Assembly: GCF_050624435.1 (NCBI RefSeq)
Contig: NC_134546.1
Span: forward strand, 17,817,001 to 17,881,000
Reading direction: 5' to 3'
Origin: Tenrec ecaudatus
Taxonomy: Eukaryota > Chordata > Mammalia > Afrosoricida > Tenrecidae
DNA length: 64,000 nucleotides
Made by a program: the position numbers and the translations under genes. How positions within the stretch are numbered: position 1 is the stretch's first letter; the number at the start of each line of letters is the position of its first letter. Below, one piece after another: positions 23,865 to 35,567 of this stretch. The notes beneath the pieces were generated by a model. The model was given only the letters and a program-made list of their open reading frames with translations. It did no database searches and was not told the origin of the DNA.

Positions 23865-24263
23865 GTAATAAGAAAGTAGACCTCTGGGAGTAATTCCTCG
23901 CTCCTCATCAGTGTCCGTCTGGTCTCTGCTGAAACCTGTCCACCCCGGGTGACTCTGCTGGCACTTGAACCCCCGGCAGCACAGCTCCCAGCAGCATGGC
24001 AGTGTGCCAGCCAGCCCAGTATGACAGACTGACAGCGAGTGCTGGCGGTACAGAACAGGCTTTCAGATGCCTGCCTGCCCGGGAACGTCAGAACTGAATG
24101 GTGAAGACATCCGTTAGAGGGAAGGTGACGTTGCCTTATTGGGTGGACGTGGCCATCTTTCGTTCTACTTGTCATCTAATTGTTAGTTATGTCACACAGT
24201 AGTGAGTTCCTCGGCGTCTGTGGCTTGATTAATGCCTATGTGTATTTCACATCTACTCATTAA

Positions 24264-24468
24264 ACGCAAACCCACTGCCACAGAGTGGACTCTGACTCAG
24301 TGGCTCCAGGACAGAGTAGAACGGCCCCAGAGAAAAACAGTAGGACTGCTTCGGAGACAGTAAATCTTCGCAGGGACAGCCTCGTCTTTCTCCCTTGAAG
24401 CTGCTGATAGGTTTGAACTTCTGACCTTCTGGTTAGCAGCCTAATGCTTCACCCATTATGCAGATTCT
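24264..24468 (-). repeat. AfroSINE, reverse
   Basis: Starts aaacccactgccacagagtg and ends near ctaatgcttcacccattatg, with about 30 extra bases in the middle. Confidence 0.8.
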
Positions 24469-24879
24469 GACATTAGGGCTAAAATCAGGCTGTTTTAATA
24501 TTGAGAATCGTTTAGCAGTTAACTATTGAAGAAGTCATTTGCCTCCCCGTCCCCCCTTTGATGAACTTAAACCTGCAGCATCCCCTTAAACGTCCCTTTT
24601 TGGCTGTTGTGCTCCAAGAGAACTGTCCCGTCTGAACCCTGGCTGCTGTTGGCATGGGCGCTTTTAAGGATGGCTCTCCAGAGGGCGGGGAGGCTACAAA
24701 GTACCACCCCATGGTGCCTCCTCCCCTGGGGCCAATCAGAAGAGGAAAAATAGCTGCATGCTCTCTTTTCATTTCCAAATCCCTGCCACAGCTGGCCCAG
24801 GACCCCTTAGCAGGTGAATCTGCTTGCAGAGCCTGGCCATTCTGTTCAGTGACCTGAGCTGCCTTCACCTCCCCCTCTG

Positions 24880-25315
24880 GGTTAATTAGATGATTTTATG
24901 TCAACTACACACTCCTGGCTAGGGGCGGAGTCAAACCCATCAATCAGGTCACAGCTTGATTGATGCTCTTGGGGGTGGCCTCCTCATAAGGAGGACCCTG
25001 AGAACCTTCTTCTCACTCTGCCACTTCAGCCTTCCTGTGGCTGGGACTCTGGTGGCCACCCGGAGAGCTGCAGGCGCCCTGCCCTGTTTCCACCAACCTT
25101 GGATCCACAGGACTCTGCACATACCGGCCTGTGACCTTCCTGCATTCTGCATCAGTGCATGTGGCGGCTGAGTCTGAAGAGGGACTCGTGGACTGGTACT
25201 GGACTTACGGACTTTCAACTGAGCTGGGCTGCCTCCTTGATATATAATTACTTCTTGAGATCAAGCTCTTTCTTGTACATGAATGTTGCGGGATTTGTCT
25301 AGACACCCCGGCCTG
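24880..25315 (+). repeat. Unclassified eutherian interspersed repeat
   Basis: Contains ttaattagatgattttatgt at the left and ttgtctagacaccccggcct near the right end, the reverse of the style seen in the 29.2 and 53.9 kb copies. Family not named with certainty; it may be LTR- or MER-derived. Confidence 0.4.
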
Positions 25316-25379
25316 ACACACCCTCCGATCAGGACCTGGATTGGCCGGTGTATGGTTAGCAGCCATCAACTTGATTCAC

Positions 25380-25685
25380 GCAGCCCTGCTGCAGCTCTGA
25401 CTTTTTTATTCCATAAGGTCTTCACTGGTTTTCAGGAGTACATCTTCAGAATTTTCTTCCTGGTCACTCTTCTCAGACGCATCTTTTATTGCGCCTTAGG
25501 TGGGGGTGAGTCTTCCTAGTCTCACATCATCTGGATGCTGTACTGAAGCCCATTCAGTGACACAGCAACACACAAACCACACCTGGCAGAGGAATGGTGA
25601 CTGCACATGAGCCGCATTGGCGGGGACTTGAACTCAAGTCCCCTGGATGGAAGGCAAGGATGCTACCATGGAGCGACCACTGTCC
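25380..25685 (-). repeat. RTE (BovB-like) 5' region fragment, reverse
   Basis: Contains cttcactggttttcaggagt at 25421 and gcccattcagtgacacagca near 25550, matching the 5' part of the RTE on the reverse strand. Confidence 0.55.
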
Positions 25686-26850
25686 TGTAAGCCCTCCTGT
25701 CCCAGGGCGGTTTTGTAGCTCCCCTCTTGCCTGCTTCTTGATACCATAATGAACCACGATCAGTAAGTTGACACAATAGTGTGGGGATTCTGCCAAGAAA
25801 GGGCGTGCATGTCTGAAACCAGCATTTGTCCCAACGACACTATGCGCTTCATGGTTCTTATGCAAGAAGTGTCCCTTCTGCACCATCTGGCCCCAAAGCC
25901 TCCAGAGTCCTCCAGCCGAGCTGCTGCTGGCAGGGGGCAGCTGTGTGGCACAGGCTGAGCAGGCTCCCCTCGTCTGGCACCTCCCAGCAGGGACAGGGAG
26001 CCTGGGAAGGTGATGACAGGAACAGACTTCCACAGCCCAGCGCCGGGGCTGGCATTTCCTTGGCAGGATGGAGGCTGCTGCACGCCTGGAGCGGTGGAGT
26101 GTGTGTGCTTTTCAAGAACAAGGAAAGCAGTTGCTGTAACCTGGACTGTCCACTCCACAAGGGGTACCTGAGCAGTGCTCTCTGGGGACTGTCCAGCAGC
26201 AGTGCCCAAAAGAAGGCAGGGGGGGTGGGGGCGGAGGAAAAAAAATCTCTGTTACTCAGATAAACAGTTCTTGGAATGCAGTAATTATTACTATTTTAAT
26301 CATGACAGAGTACACTCTTTAGCTATAGCCTTCCCCACCCCCTGCCCTCCCCTCCAGCAGTCCCTGCGTCCCTAGCTTACCCCCCACCAGACCTTTAATC
26401 CATTACAGTTCAGGACCACGAGGGATCCATGTCACAGAATCAGACAGCTGAGGGCACAAGCTGTGTTCGGTTGGCTGCGCTTCGGCACCTCAAAGGTACC
26501 CACCCTCTTATCCTGAGAGGTGCCAGTGCTTCCAGGAATACATTGTGACTTTCAGGCTCCCTGTCTTTTTCCCTGTGTGGCACGGCCCCTCTCGTCCTGG
26601 GGCTGGTTCCCTTCGGGTGAGGCTCCCTGTGGGGAAGGCGGATTGGGTGAGGACCAGGAGGCAGGTCACATCGACTCGATGTCTGCTGCCCTAGAATTCT
26701 CCACTAGAATCTGTTCTTCCTAGTAGCTCTTCAGGGTCTGGCCTTTTTCCCATTTCTGCCTGCGAGGCCAGACATGTGTTTTGGATTATTTTCATTTGCA
26801 TAGACAAAATAGCTGCATGTTCCGGATTTTGGGATTAAACATATGGTTCT

Positions 26851-26869
26851 GGGGGGGTGGGGGTGGGGG
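26851..26869 (+). other. G-quadruplex-prone tract
   Basis: Nineteen bases of G runs separated by single T residues (runs of 7, 5 and 5), enough for four stacked G triplets. Confidence 0.7.
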
Positions 26870-26930
26870 TAGCCAGCCGTCTTCACAGGCGGTCACATTT
26901 ATTTTAGGGTCCAGATGTCACTGGATGACA

Positions 26931-27104
26931 AAGGGGGCCCGTAGTGGTTACATGCTGGGCTGCTGATTGCAAGGCCGGCAGTTCGAAACCCCCAGCCCCT
27001 CTGTGGGAGAAAGAGGAGGCTTTGTACTCCTGTGAAGAATTACAGGTCCACCCCGTCCTACAGGCTTGCTGTGAGTCGGTATCGGCTCAGTGGCAGTGAG
27101 TGTG
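26931..27104 (+). repeat. AfroSINE, forward
   Basis: Contains gcccgtagtggttacatgct, the B-box-like ggcagttcgaaacccccag and the tail gagtcggtatcggctcagtg. Confidence 0.85.
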
Positions 27105-27970
27105 ATGTGGGGCTTGGTGGTGTAGTGGGGGGCTCTCTCTAAAGAGGCCCGTGGGATACACCCACCCACTCCGCTGCCCCCTGTCCCATTGGGCTCCCAC
27201 ACTCAGACGCATACAGAGACCACAGGAAGCGAGTGAGTGGAGGGAGGAGAAAAAAATCTATCAGCCACCTCTTTGGTTGTTTCTTTCATCAAGACAAACA
27301 GGAAAGCCAGCCAGAGTGAGGTGCTAAGAGGTTCCCGGGGAGGTGAGAAGCAAGCATAATGAATGTCAAGTCAGCATGGAGGGGCAGGAGGCTTGTAGAC
27401 AACCTGGAGATGTACAAGTGCAGGGTGGGGAGGGGGGAGAGATGTTTGTGTTGAGAGGCATTCCTGCCCCCACCAAGCGGCTAGGCTGCACCCGCTCCCA
27501 GCTCTCGCTGAAGCACGGCGAGAGACATCCAATATGGCGGTAGTTTCCGTCCTTGTTCTGGTTGGGGGCAAGAAGCGACCCCCTTTTCAGACTAATCCGC
27601 AGCTGCAGTGGCCTGTGTCTCTCTGGCCCATTGGATCTGGCTTCCTGAGAGTGGCCCTGGGAAGGAGAGGGAAGGAGAGCGCTAAGCATCAGGCTGGGAT
27701 GATGTCCCCAGCAGAAGGGAAACAGCGCCGAGCCTGCCCTGTGCTCACACATTCCTTCCGCGAGCATGGATCTTGGAGCCAAGTAAAATGAAGTCCTGGC
27801 ACCTGCCATGTTTTCTGGTTTTCATGATGTTGCCTCTCGATTTGGTTGTGAAGGTTGGGGTTCCCTTTACGGCCCAGTGCAAGCCGTGCTGAAGACTGCT
27901 GTCTTTGATGAAAAGGACAGTGTCAGTCAAGAACGTGGTGTGTAATGCACACGGCTAAGGATAAACAAAC

Positions 27971-28052
27971 CCAAAGCCAAGCTCACTGCCATCGAGTCAA
28001 TTCCGACTCATAGCAACCCTGTAGGACAGGGCAGAACTAACCCTGTAAGATG
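27971..28052 (-). repeat. AfroSINE 3' fragment, reverse
   Basis: Contains gctcactgccatcgagtcaa and ttccgactcatagcaaccct; one of the least diverged SINE tails here. It stops at a CA microsatellite. Confidence 0.8.
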
Positions 28053-28054
28053 CA

Positions 28055-28072
28055 GACACACACACACACACC
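28055..28072. repeat. (CA)n microsatellite
   Basis: Short uninterrupted CA run after the SINE tail. Confidence 0.9.
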
Positions 28073-28099
28073 CCAAAAAAGATGGTGCTAAGCGTTCAT

Positions 28100-28995
28100 C
28101 ATAACTAGAATTGATGGTAAGTTGGGGCCTGCCTGTAATATGCTTAGCAAAGGACCCTAACGATGGGCATCCAGACCCCTCCATTGTGCTCAGGTAGAAC
28201 CTGCCCATCAACCAAGAGGCAGTGGTTTTAATAGAACCAGGGGTGCTGCATGGTTTAAAATCAGGAACAGTGTGTGTCAGGGTTGTGACCTGTCACCATT
28301 CTCGTTCCATCTGTACACTGAACAAATAAATCTGAAAGGCTGGACGCCGTGAAGAAGAACGCGGCACCTGGGTTAGAGGAGGGCTCGTGATCAACCTGCG
28401 ATATGCACATGGCACAACTTAACCTGCTGGAAACAAAGGACTCGAAGCACCGGCTGATGAAGATCCAAGAGGAGAGCCGCCCCATGGACTGCAACTCCAT
28501 GTCCAGAAAACCCAGACCCTCCCAGCTGGGCCACAGACAGCATCACGACCCATGGAGACATGCCTGATGTTGAAAGGATTTCGTTTGACTCGGATCCATA
28601 ACCCATGCTTCTGGAAGCCGCCGCCAAGAAATCAAGTGGATACGGTCCCTCGCCTCATGCATGTGAAAGTCGGACAACGAATAAGAAAGACGGCAGAGGA
28701 ACTGATGCATGTGAGTTACTGCCAAAAGAACAAGCAAGGCGTGCTGGAAATACGAGCATGCACCTTGCCAGCGTGCTTTGCACACGTTATCCGAAAGGCC
28801 CAGTCCCTGGAGGAGTTCATCAGCTCTGATAAATGTAAGAGAGGAAGAGTCTCAGCTACCCAGATGGACACAGTGGCCGCAACAGGGGACTGCCGCAGAG
28901 CACTCGTGCGGGTGGCGCAGGACCGCGGAGTGCTTTGTTCTTGGTACACAGGCGTGCTGTGAGTCGGAGCCAACTTGACGGCCCCTCACCACAAT
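28100..28995 (+). mobile_element. RTE (BovB-like) ORF2 C-terminal fragment, forward
   Basis: Sense-strand RTE: tgcatggtttaaaatcagga at 28249, cagggttgtgacctgtcacc, tgatgaagatccaagaggag, aatcaagtggatacggtccc, and the end cagtggccgcaacagggg and gtgagtcggagccaacttga. It covers the end of the reverse transcriptase and the 3' end. The frame at 28552-28962 is a decayed piece of it, not a gene. Confidence 0.75.
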
Positions 28996-29152
28996 GCCAT
29001 GACTAGGGTCCTAGGAGGTCCCTCTAAAGTAGGCCTAGAACTCAGTCCAGCCTGGCTTTCTAGGACGAGCCCACGTCTGGGTGATTGGGTCTCCAAGTTA
29101 GCTGCCCAAAGGACTCCCTTGATCTGCAGAATTGGCTTACCACAGATGTTGT

Positions 29153-29650
29153 GTTAGGGACAGGGTGGACTAGAGAAACAGATTCATAGACACGTGTATA
29201 AGAAAGAGCTTTCTATTAAAGAGCAATTGTACATTAAGAAAACATCCCAGCCCACTCCAGATCAAGTCCATAAGTCTTATATTACCCCCATATGTCTATC
29301 CTAGTCCATAAATTCTTCTTCAGACTCACGCAGCCATGCAGTGATGCTGAATGCAGGAAGATCAAGGGCCAGTGGGTGGAAGTCTTGTGGATCCAGTGGC
29401 AGCGGAAGCATCTCTGTGCTGGCAGGGGTCCCCACGTGGCTCCTGCAGCTCCAGGGCTCTGCCTCCCTCAGCTTGGTTCCCTGTGCCTTGTCAGCAGGAA
29501 TGCATGGCAGAATGTGTATCTGGCCTCCAGAGAGCTGTTTTTCTCCTTCGGGTGGTCAAGCTGCGACCTGATTAACAGGCTAGACTCCACCCTTCACAAG
29601 TTGACTGGAGATTCTGTAACTGCCACAGATGTTTTGTTTACTTGTGTTGT
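29153..29650 (-). repeat. Unclassified eutherian interspersed repeat, reverse
   Basis: Starts tgtgttagggacagggtgga, contains agaaaacatcccagcccact and ctgtgctggcaggggtcccc. It shares this order of blocks with 53873-54390, so the two are copies of one family. Confidence 0.55.
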
Positions 29651-29687
29651 GGAAGCAAACCACAAAACCAGACGCCACCTCAACCAT

Positions 29688-29760
29688 AGCTACAAGTGTG
29701 AACTGCTGACCTTGCAGTTGGCAGACCAATTCGTAACCCCTCCACCACCCACAATACCAC
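29688..29760 (-). repeat. AfroSINE fragment, reverse
   Basis: Contains gtgaactgctgaccttgcag and ttcgtaacccctccaccacc. Confidence 0.6.
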
Positions 29761-30617
29761 ATGGATGTTTTTCATAAGCTCTTGATGAACTTAGTTTACG
29801 GGGGTAAGTAGAATATTGCCACACTATCATAAAAACCCTCATTCAATAAAAATATCAAAATGTGAAGCCGTTGCTCCCAACGCGTCTTCTCTCTAGGTCT
29901 AGCCACTTCCGAAGCTGGCATTTCCCTCTCTCTAACCTTTCCTGGCAAACGGCTGTGCTCTTTGATCTACACTCTGAGAAAATGACCGTGGGGGAGTCCT
30001 CCAGGGGCTCCAAGTGCTCCTCTTCAACGTTCTTTGATCCTTGGGAACAAAAGGAAGTAAAGGAATTCAGAAGGGGAAGGTCAGGCTGTGAGGTGGGCGG
30101 GCTGAGGTTTCCCAATTAAACCCTCCTAGACCAGCCCACAGCTGTGTCCAGGCCTGTGGCCAGTGCATTGTCCTGGTGGGGGGACATTCTTTGGGCGAAA
30201 CTTTCCTGGCTTTTTCTCATCAAGGCAGTTTTCGTTTTTTTTCTGAAAAACGTCTTCACAGAAAAGCCCCTGCCAAAAAGAAAAAGAAATCCATGGGGGC
30301 GTGAGATGGGAAAAAAAGAGCTGACACCAAGGGCTCAAGTAGAAAACTAATATTTTAAAAATGACGATGGCAACACGTGCACAAGTATGCTTGATAGGCT
30401 TGGTTTATGGATTGTTATATTATCTGTAAGAGTCCCGAGTAAGATGATTTCAAACAAACCAAATAATAATGTGTCAAGATTACCCCTTTGGAGTCCCCAA
30501 AACAGTTGCCTCAGTACTCTGAGCTGACTTCTCTGCCTGGGATTTACCTGACCTGGCAGGTCCCTTCGGAAACCACTGCTTTGACTAGACCTCTTTATGG
30601 TTGTGTTTTTAAGGCAC

Positions 30618-30834
30618 TAAAGGAGCCCTGGTGGCAGCGTAGTGGTTACGCTTTGGGCTGCAATCCGCAAGGTCAGCAGTTTGAAACCACCAGTCGCTCC
30701 ACAGGAGAAAGATGGGGCTTTCCACTCCTCAAAGAGTTGCCGTCTCTGAAGCCCTCCAGGGAAGTTCTCCCCTGCCCTATAGGGTTGCCGTGAGTTGGGA
30801 TCCACTCGGTCGATGGCAGTGTGTTGAGTGGAGT
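30618..30834 (+). repeat. AfroSINE, forward
   Basis: Opens aaggagccctggtggcagcg and ends atccactcggtcgatggcag; near full length. Confidence 0.9.
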
Positions 30835-30929
30835 TGATTGGGAGAACTTGTCCGCTGCCATCTACTGACCACGGGGACATATTTCAACACAGGCATCATT
30901 TGGGATAAACTTGGACCTATGGCAATACT

Positions 30930-31345
30930 TTTTAGCATATTTGTTTGTTTATTAACAGTTTTGTCAGCACTTCATCCACATATCATAAAATAAAACAGAT
31001 CAAGAAGAGTTGTACAATTGTCACCACCGTCAATCCTAGAACATTTTCTTCCTTGTACTCATTGTTAGTCATGTAATTTTGTTTTCTAATTGTGTCCCAA
31101 ATCTACACAACAAAACATTCTCCAATTGCTACATGTCTGATTCAGTGCCACTGAGTACACTCTTCATGTTGTGCAACCATTAATGACAGCTTTTTCCACA
31201 TTCTTCCATCACCATTAACATAAACTCAATATCCCCTAAGCAACCACTTTCTCCTCCTCCCATTGGTCAAGTTTGGCTTCTTTTTTTAAAAAATTAATTT
31301 TCTTAATACAGTGTTCACATATCATACACTTCCATGACTACATCA
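30930..31345 (-). repeat. Old L1 fragment, reverse
   Basis: Contains tgtgcaaccattaatgacag, acattttcttccttgtactc and a second degenerate start near 31290. Typical L1M antisense text. Confidence 0.5.
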
Positions 31346-32049
31346 CTTTTAGAAAGCTGCATATAGCAATACTTTCTTACCGACTCGTATAAGCAGATGT
31401 GGAGCCTGTGTTCATCGTGGACCTCTGGGGGGATCTGGGAGGATGGACTGAGGCAGTCTATCTGGAGGATGCAATGCATGAAGCAGCTGAGCACTGAGAG
31501 AGAGTGTGCTCTCTGAGACACGCCCAGCACAGGAGCCTGTTGTATCGTCCAGGGGTGTAGTGTAGACAGAGCTCCCGGCTGGAGCCAACATCGACACCTG
31601 GCTGCTCCCTGAAAGGCTGCTTTGAACCCACTGAGAGGGACCTCAGGAGAAAGGCCTCACTTTTGAAAAATCAGCCTTGAGACCCATCTGGGGCACGGTT
31701 CTATTCTGATATCCACGGGTCCCCCTGAGTCTGGGCCAACTTGCCAGTGGATCAGTGGTCGTGGCGGGACATCCAGAACATCTGGGTGAGACTGGGCTAC
31801 CAAGGGGCCACTAGTTCCTCACTGCTTCCGGTGTTTCCTCAGTGAAGTGGGGCGCCTCAGCTTTGGGGGGATAAAGTGAGGTAGTGGATACAAAGTACAA
31901 GGGACCTGGTATCTGAGACCCAATGTCACCTTTACTGCCGAGGCCAGCGGGGCACGGGTGACCCCTTTGCTGGTCAGCTCCATCCTCACTGGGGAGGAAC
32001 TCCCCCCCCCCCACCACTTACTCTGCTGCCGGAGGAGAAACGCCACCAG

Positions 32050-32340
32050 TGTTTAAAGGCTTTAAGGGACAGAGATGTATTCTCACTCCCTTCTGAAGGC
32101 TAGAAGTTCAAATCCGAGTCTTGCCAGGCCATCAGGGCAGTCTTTTGTTCCTGGGCTTGTAAACTGAGAGTCGCAGGCCAGCTGTCTTTGCCCCCCATGG
32201 GTCCGGCTGTGTCTAATTTGCTCCTTTTAACAACTCAGAAAGCTGATGAGCCCCAAACCCACCCTGATTAGAGCACGCTGTAATTAACCTCACAAAGCAA
32301 TGCCTATTCCAAACCGGATTACAATCACTGAGGCCAGGGG
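32050..32340 (-). repeat. Possible MER/LTR-type repeat upstream of the first coding exon
   Basis: Contains gaaggctagaagttcaaatc and ccccaaacccaccctgatta, features shared by common eutherian repeats. Family not certain. It ends about 140 bp before the exon. Confidence 0.35.
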
Positions 32341-32477
32341 TGGGGTTGGGGTAGGGATGCGGTTTCCTGGGTAACACTGCTGCTGGTACTGGGGCTCTTC
32401 TAGGCAAGGGGCGGGGCCTCGGTGACCGTGAGGAAGGGCATGGCGGTGACCAGCGCATCCCTCCCCCACTCCCGTAG

Positions 32478-32742
32478 GAACATGCTTGCCAACGCAGCCA
32501 GCGTGCGGATCCTCATCAAGGGAGGCAAGGTGGTGAACGATGACTGCACCCACGAGGCTGACGTCTACATTGAGAATGGCATCATCCAGCAGGTGGGCCG
32601 GGAGCTCATGATCCCCGGCGGGGCCAAGGTGATCGACGCCACCGGGAAACTGGTGATCCCCGGGGGGATCGACACCAGCACCCACTTCCACCAGACCTTC
32701 ATGAACGCCACGTGCGTGGATGACTTCTACCACGGTACCAAG
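32478..32742 (+). CDS. DPYSL5: DPYSL5 (CRMP5) coding exon 1, residues 1-87
   Basis: DPYSL5 is a cytosolic member of the collapsin response mediator family, neuronal adaptors that bind tubulin and related partners and shape neurite growth. The exon starts after a pyrimidine-rich tract and AG at 32476-32477; four UTR bases precede the ATG at 32482, which has A at -3. It ends in AAG at 32742 before GTAATG, phase 0. The short N-terminus (MLANAASVRILIKGGK) identifies DPYSL5, since DPYSL1-4 begin MSYQGKK or MSFQGKK. Residues 12-87 form the start of the amidohydrolase-like fold. At 61-69 (GGIDTSTHF) the enzyme family's HxH metal motif is SxH: Ser66 replaces the first histidine and His68 remains, as expected for a non-enzymatic CRMP. 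An in-frame ATG at 32422 lies in the intron and is not used. Family function is known; identity comes from sequence recognition. Confidence 0.97.
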
Positions 32743-32839
32743 GTAATGCCTGTGTGGGCCCGGCGGGCTTTCCTCGCTGACCTCGCGGGTCTGGTTCTCT
32801 GGGGAAGAGGGCTCCCTGCTCTGCTGCTCAGGAGTCATG

Positions 32840-33025
32840 AGGGTGGGAGCAGGGGAGAGGGAGGGGACAAAAGAGGAGCTGATACCAAGGGCTCCGATAG
32901 GAAGTAAATGTTTAGAAAAGGATGATGGCTACCTATGTACAACTACCTTCGATACAATCGATGCACGGAATGCTGTAAGAGCCGTAAAAGTCCCCAATAA
33001 AATGTTCTGGGGGGAAAAAAAAACA
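32840..33025 (+). mobile_element. L1 3' end, forward, short
   Basis: Contains gagctgataccaagggctcc, aaaggatgatggctacctat and the end agtccccaataaaatgttct followed by an A-rich tail. It lies about 100 bp after the first coding exon, in the gene's sense orientation, and brings an AATAAA signal. Confidence 0.85.
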
Positions 33026-33095
33026 AAGAAAAAGAGCAGGCATGTCCAGTCTCAAGCGTTTCCCTGCTGATGGAAAGGGAAACAGCGAGGGCCTC

Positions 33096-33255
33096 TTGCT
33101 AAGCCCTCATGGCAGAGTGGTTATGCGTTGAGCTGCTATCTGCAAGGCCAGTGGTTTGAAACCCCCCACCACTCTGAGGGAGGAAGAGGAGGTTTTCTAC
33201 TCCCGGGCTCATGATGAGTCGGTATCGACTCGATGGCAGTGAGTTTAGTTTGGAA
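33096..33255 (+). repeat. AfroSINE, forward
   Basis: Contains agccctcatggcagagtggt and ends gtatcgactcgatggcagtg. The middle is shortened. Confidence 0.85.
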
Positions 33256-33388
33256 TTTTTGCTCATCACTTACCCACGTGCCCAGGCTCGGAACAGGTTT
33301 ATATTTTAAATGTTGGCATCCTATGATAGAGGCCTGGAGGAAGAAGAGGAGTCCCTGGTGGAGTAGGTGACTGTGGGGCGGGGCGAAG

Positions 33389-33390
<2 letters not shown>

Positions 33391-33443
<53 letters not shown>

Positions 33444-33444
33444 C
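33391..33444. repeat. (GT)n followed by (GC)n
   Basis: About 22 GT units run directly into GCGCGCGCGC, giving more than 50 bases of strict purine-pyrimidine alternation. Confidence 0.95.
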
Positions 33445-33487
33445 CTGAGTGTGTGGTCTGATGCCCTCTTCTATGAATGAGAAACAA

Positions 33488-33680
33488 ACAGAAAACTCCC
33501 TGCCATCCACTCAATTTCAACTCATGGCCACTTTTTAAGTCAGAATAAACTAGCCCTTTGGGGTTTCTAAGACTTTATATCTTAACAGTAGACTCCTCAT
33601 CTTTCTCCCAAGGAGCATCCAGTGGCTTCAATCCATTGACCTTGTGAGAGTTCTATGCATAACACACTGTGCCCCTGAGG
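33488..33680 (-). repeat. AfroSINE, reverse
   Basis: Starts aaaactccctgccatccact and ends acacactgtgcccctgagg. Confidence 0.8.
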
Positions 33681-35225
33681 CTGCTTTGTGTCTGAAAAAC
33701 TAAATAAACGCCACCCCCACTGTGGGAGACACGCTGCCCCTTCCGGACAGTTTTAAGGACAGGGGGTATCAAGCAGGTGCAGTGGCATCTCCTGGGATCT
33801 TGCCCGCCTCGTTCCTCTTTTTAAAAGCAGCCGAGAAGGATACGGGTGCGGGTGTTTGCATCATGAGTTCCTCTGAGTAGTGAGGGACTGTGAGCAGTCA
33901 CCTCAAGCTTCCTGAGCCACGCTGTACGTGCCTTGGTGCAAAATACAAAAGTCCATCCCACTGAAGACATCCTGTCCTGAGGGGGATGGGGGTGGTTATG
34001 AAGGGGTCCTCTCCCCTTCCTCTCTGCTCCAGAAACCCCTGTCACTGCTGTTGTCCCCTGAAACTGGCTTCCCCTTTACATGCCAGCCACGCCCTGGACA
34101 GGGGCTGTGGGCTGCGTAAGGACCACACCCGGGCATGTGCCACCGTGTCCCAGAGCCGGGCACTGGCCTGGCCCAGCGGCAGCTCCCAGTCAGTGTTTGT
34201 TGGATGAGTAAATGGCTGGTGCTGTCCCACGGGGGTCGCTGCACCCAGACGTGCGACAGCTTCATCTAGGAAGAGCTTGTTTTGTTTTTAATGCAAAATT
34301 GAATCAGAAGCTCAGGGGTCACAGGTTCCCATCGTGGCAACAGCTCTTTTGACTGTCAGATGCACTGAGTGGAAGAGATTTGCCCGCTCCTGGCCCAACA
34401 CAGCCTGTAACCCCCAATGGTCCTGAGCCCTAAAATCAAACCTCAACCTGCGCCCAGGCTCTCGGGGAGACCTTTCCCCTTGCTCACGTTCTCCTCTGGG
34501 GTCCATGTTCCTGGGGGCTCAAGTGCTCCTGCAGAAGCAGCTCACACCCACCCCTGAGGTGCCTGGCTGGGACTGCTGTGCTGACAGAGGCTGGCCTGGG
34601 CTGTGCCATGTGCTCTGTGGGCCAGCCCACCGCTGCACAGGATCCTCAAGTTATGTCCGAAGCTGGGCCCTCTAGGAGCTGTGGCCCAGAGCTGTGAGGA
34701 GTCCCAGTAGCCAGAGCCCAGGTTGTGTGAGCAGGGGAGGCTCTTCCCAATGTGGGGCCATTGCTGATCACTCCGGCCAAGACCAAGGAGGAGACAAGGA
34801 AGCAGGTCCCCTACTTTTTTCTCTGAGAAATCCCCCAAGCCTTGCAGGTGAGACTTCGCTAATAGGGCAAGGGATTCTGTTCCCTAAGCCCGGGGGCCCC
34901 TCTCCATAGCAAATAAAGGATTCTGATATCTCCCTGCATCATGGGCCCCAGGGCCGTGAGTCAGGCCAGCCCCGGATTGTTTACGGTGTTCATGTTGTTT
35001 TCAGTCCTGTCCAACACATGCATAGCTGAGTGCACACTAACAAGTATGTAGAATCTTCAGACTGACCACACCCTGTGTGGAACCAGCACCCAGACACCCT
35101 CTTAATGCCCCCACCAGTGGCAGCAGCTCTCCTGACATCTAAGCCCAGAGCGTGGCTTTCAGGAGAAGCAATTCATGTACCACACAGCTCACCTCCCACA
35201 AGTGCGCATTCCGTGGTTTTTAGTA

Positions 35226-35407
35226 CAAACTCACTGCCAACCAGCGATGCCGACTCAGAGCGGCCCCCTATGAGTTTCCAAGACGGTAACTGTTTACGGG
35301 AGTTGAAAGCCCAGTCTTTCTTCCCCCATGGGGCAGCTGGTGGTTTAGAACTGCCGGCCTTCCAGATCACAGCCCGACTCATAACCACTACTCCCCCCGG
35401 GCTCCAC
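35226..35407 (-). repeat. AfroSINE, reverse
   Basis: Starts caaactcactgccaaccagc and ends actccccccgggctcca. Confidence 0.85.
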
Positions 35408-35567
35408 ATTTTTAATGCAAGGGTAAGTACAAAAGTACTTCTGTGAGGGACCCCTTGCACGTGTACACAGGTCGACCCCGAACAAAATATGTTAGGAAAT
35501 GCTTTGTTGACCATTGATGGTGGCAGACAGTTCTCTCCACGACACGCTTGTCTTAGACTCATTAGGG

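Larger units (their letters stand above)
20978..24062 (-). mobile_element. RTE (BovB-like) element, reverse, about 2.3 kb, split by an L1
   Basis: The longest RTE copy in the window. Reading left to right on the reverse strand it runs from the 3' end (tgttgttgttgttgagtcag at about 20983) through the end of ORF2 (20978-21820). After the L1 at 21829-22598 it continues through the reverse transcriptase region (aacaactgcctcttgatcta at 22680; tctttggattgggcccgaat near 23020) and toward the endonuclease and 5' part (gaggagacagctcttcccca at 23747; gctgaaacctgtccacccc at 23929). Stops and indels kill all frames. A 43-bp internal tandem duplication lies at 23524-23614. Confidence 0.8.
1..32477 (+). 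other. DPYSL5: DPYSL5 intron 1, 3' part
   Basis: Everything upstream of the first coding exon is read as intron, because that exon begins at a splice acceptor only 4 bases before the ATG and the rest of the 5' UTR must lie upstream. I could not recognise the noncoding first exon or its promoter. Recognisable repeats are listed separately. Blocks where I see no gene, RNA or repeat that I can name are: 1836-2400, 2400-3130, 3340-3580, 3760-4120, 6240-6680, 7563-8890, 10628-10960, 12015-13417, 15830-16340, 16818-17408, 17490-18110, 18240-18660, 19430-20975, 24470-24880, 25685-26930, 27105-27970, 29760-30618 and 31345-32050. They hold only short open frames without family resemblance. Confidence 0.75.

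Noticed and set aside
28552-28962. 136-residue forward open frame as a gene
   Set aside because: It is a decayed piece of RTE ORF2.
32422-32481. In-frame ATG upstream of the DPYSL5 start
   Set aside because: It lies before the splice acceptor at 32476-32477, so it is intronic; the conserved N-terminus begins at 32482.
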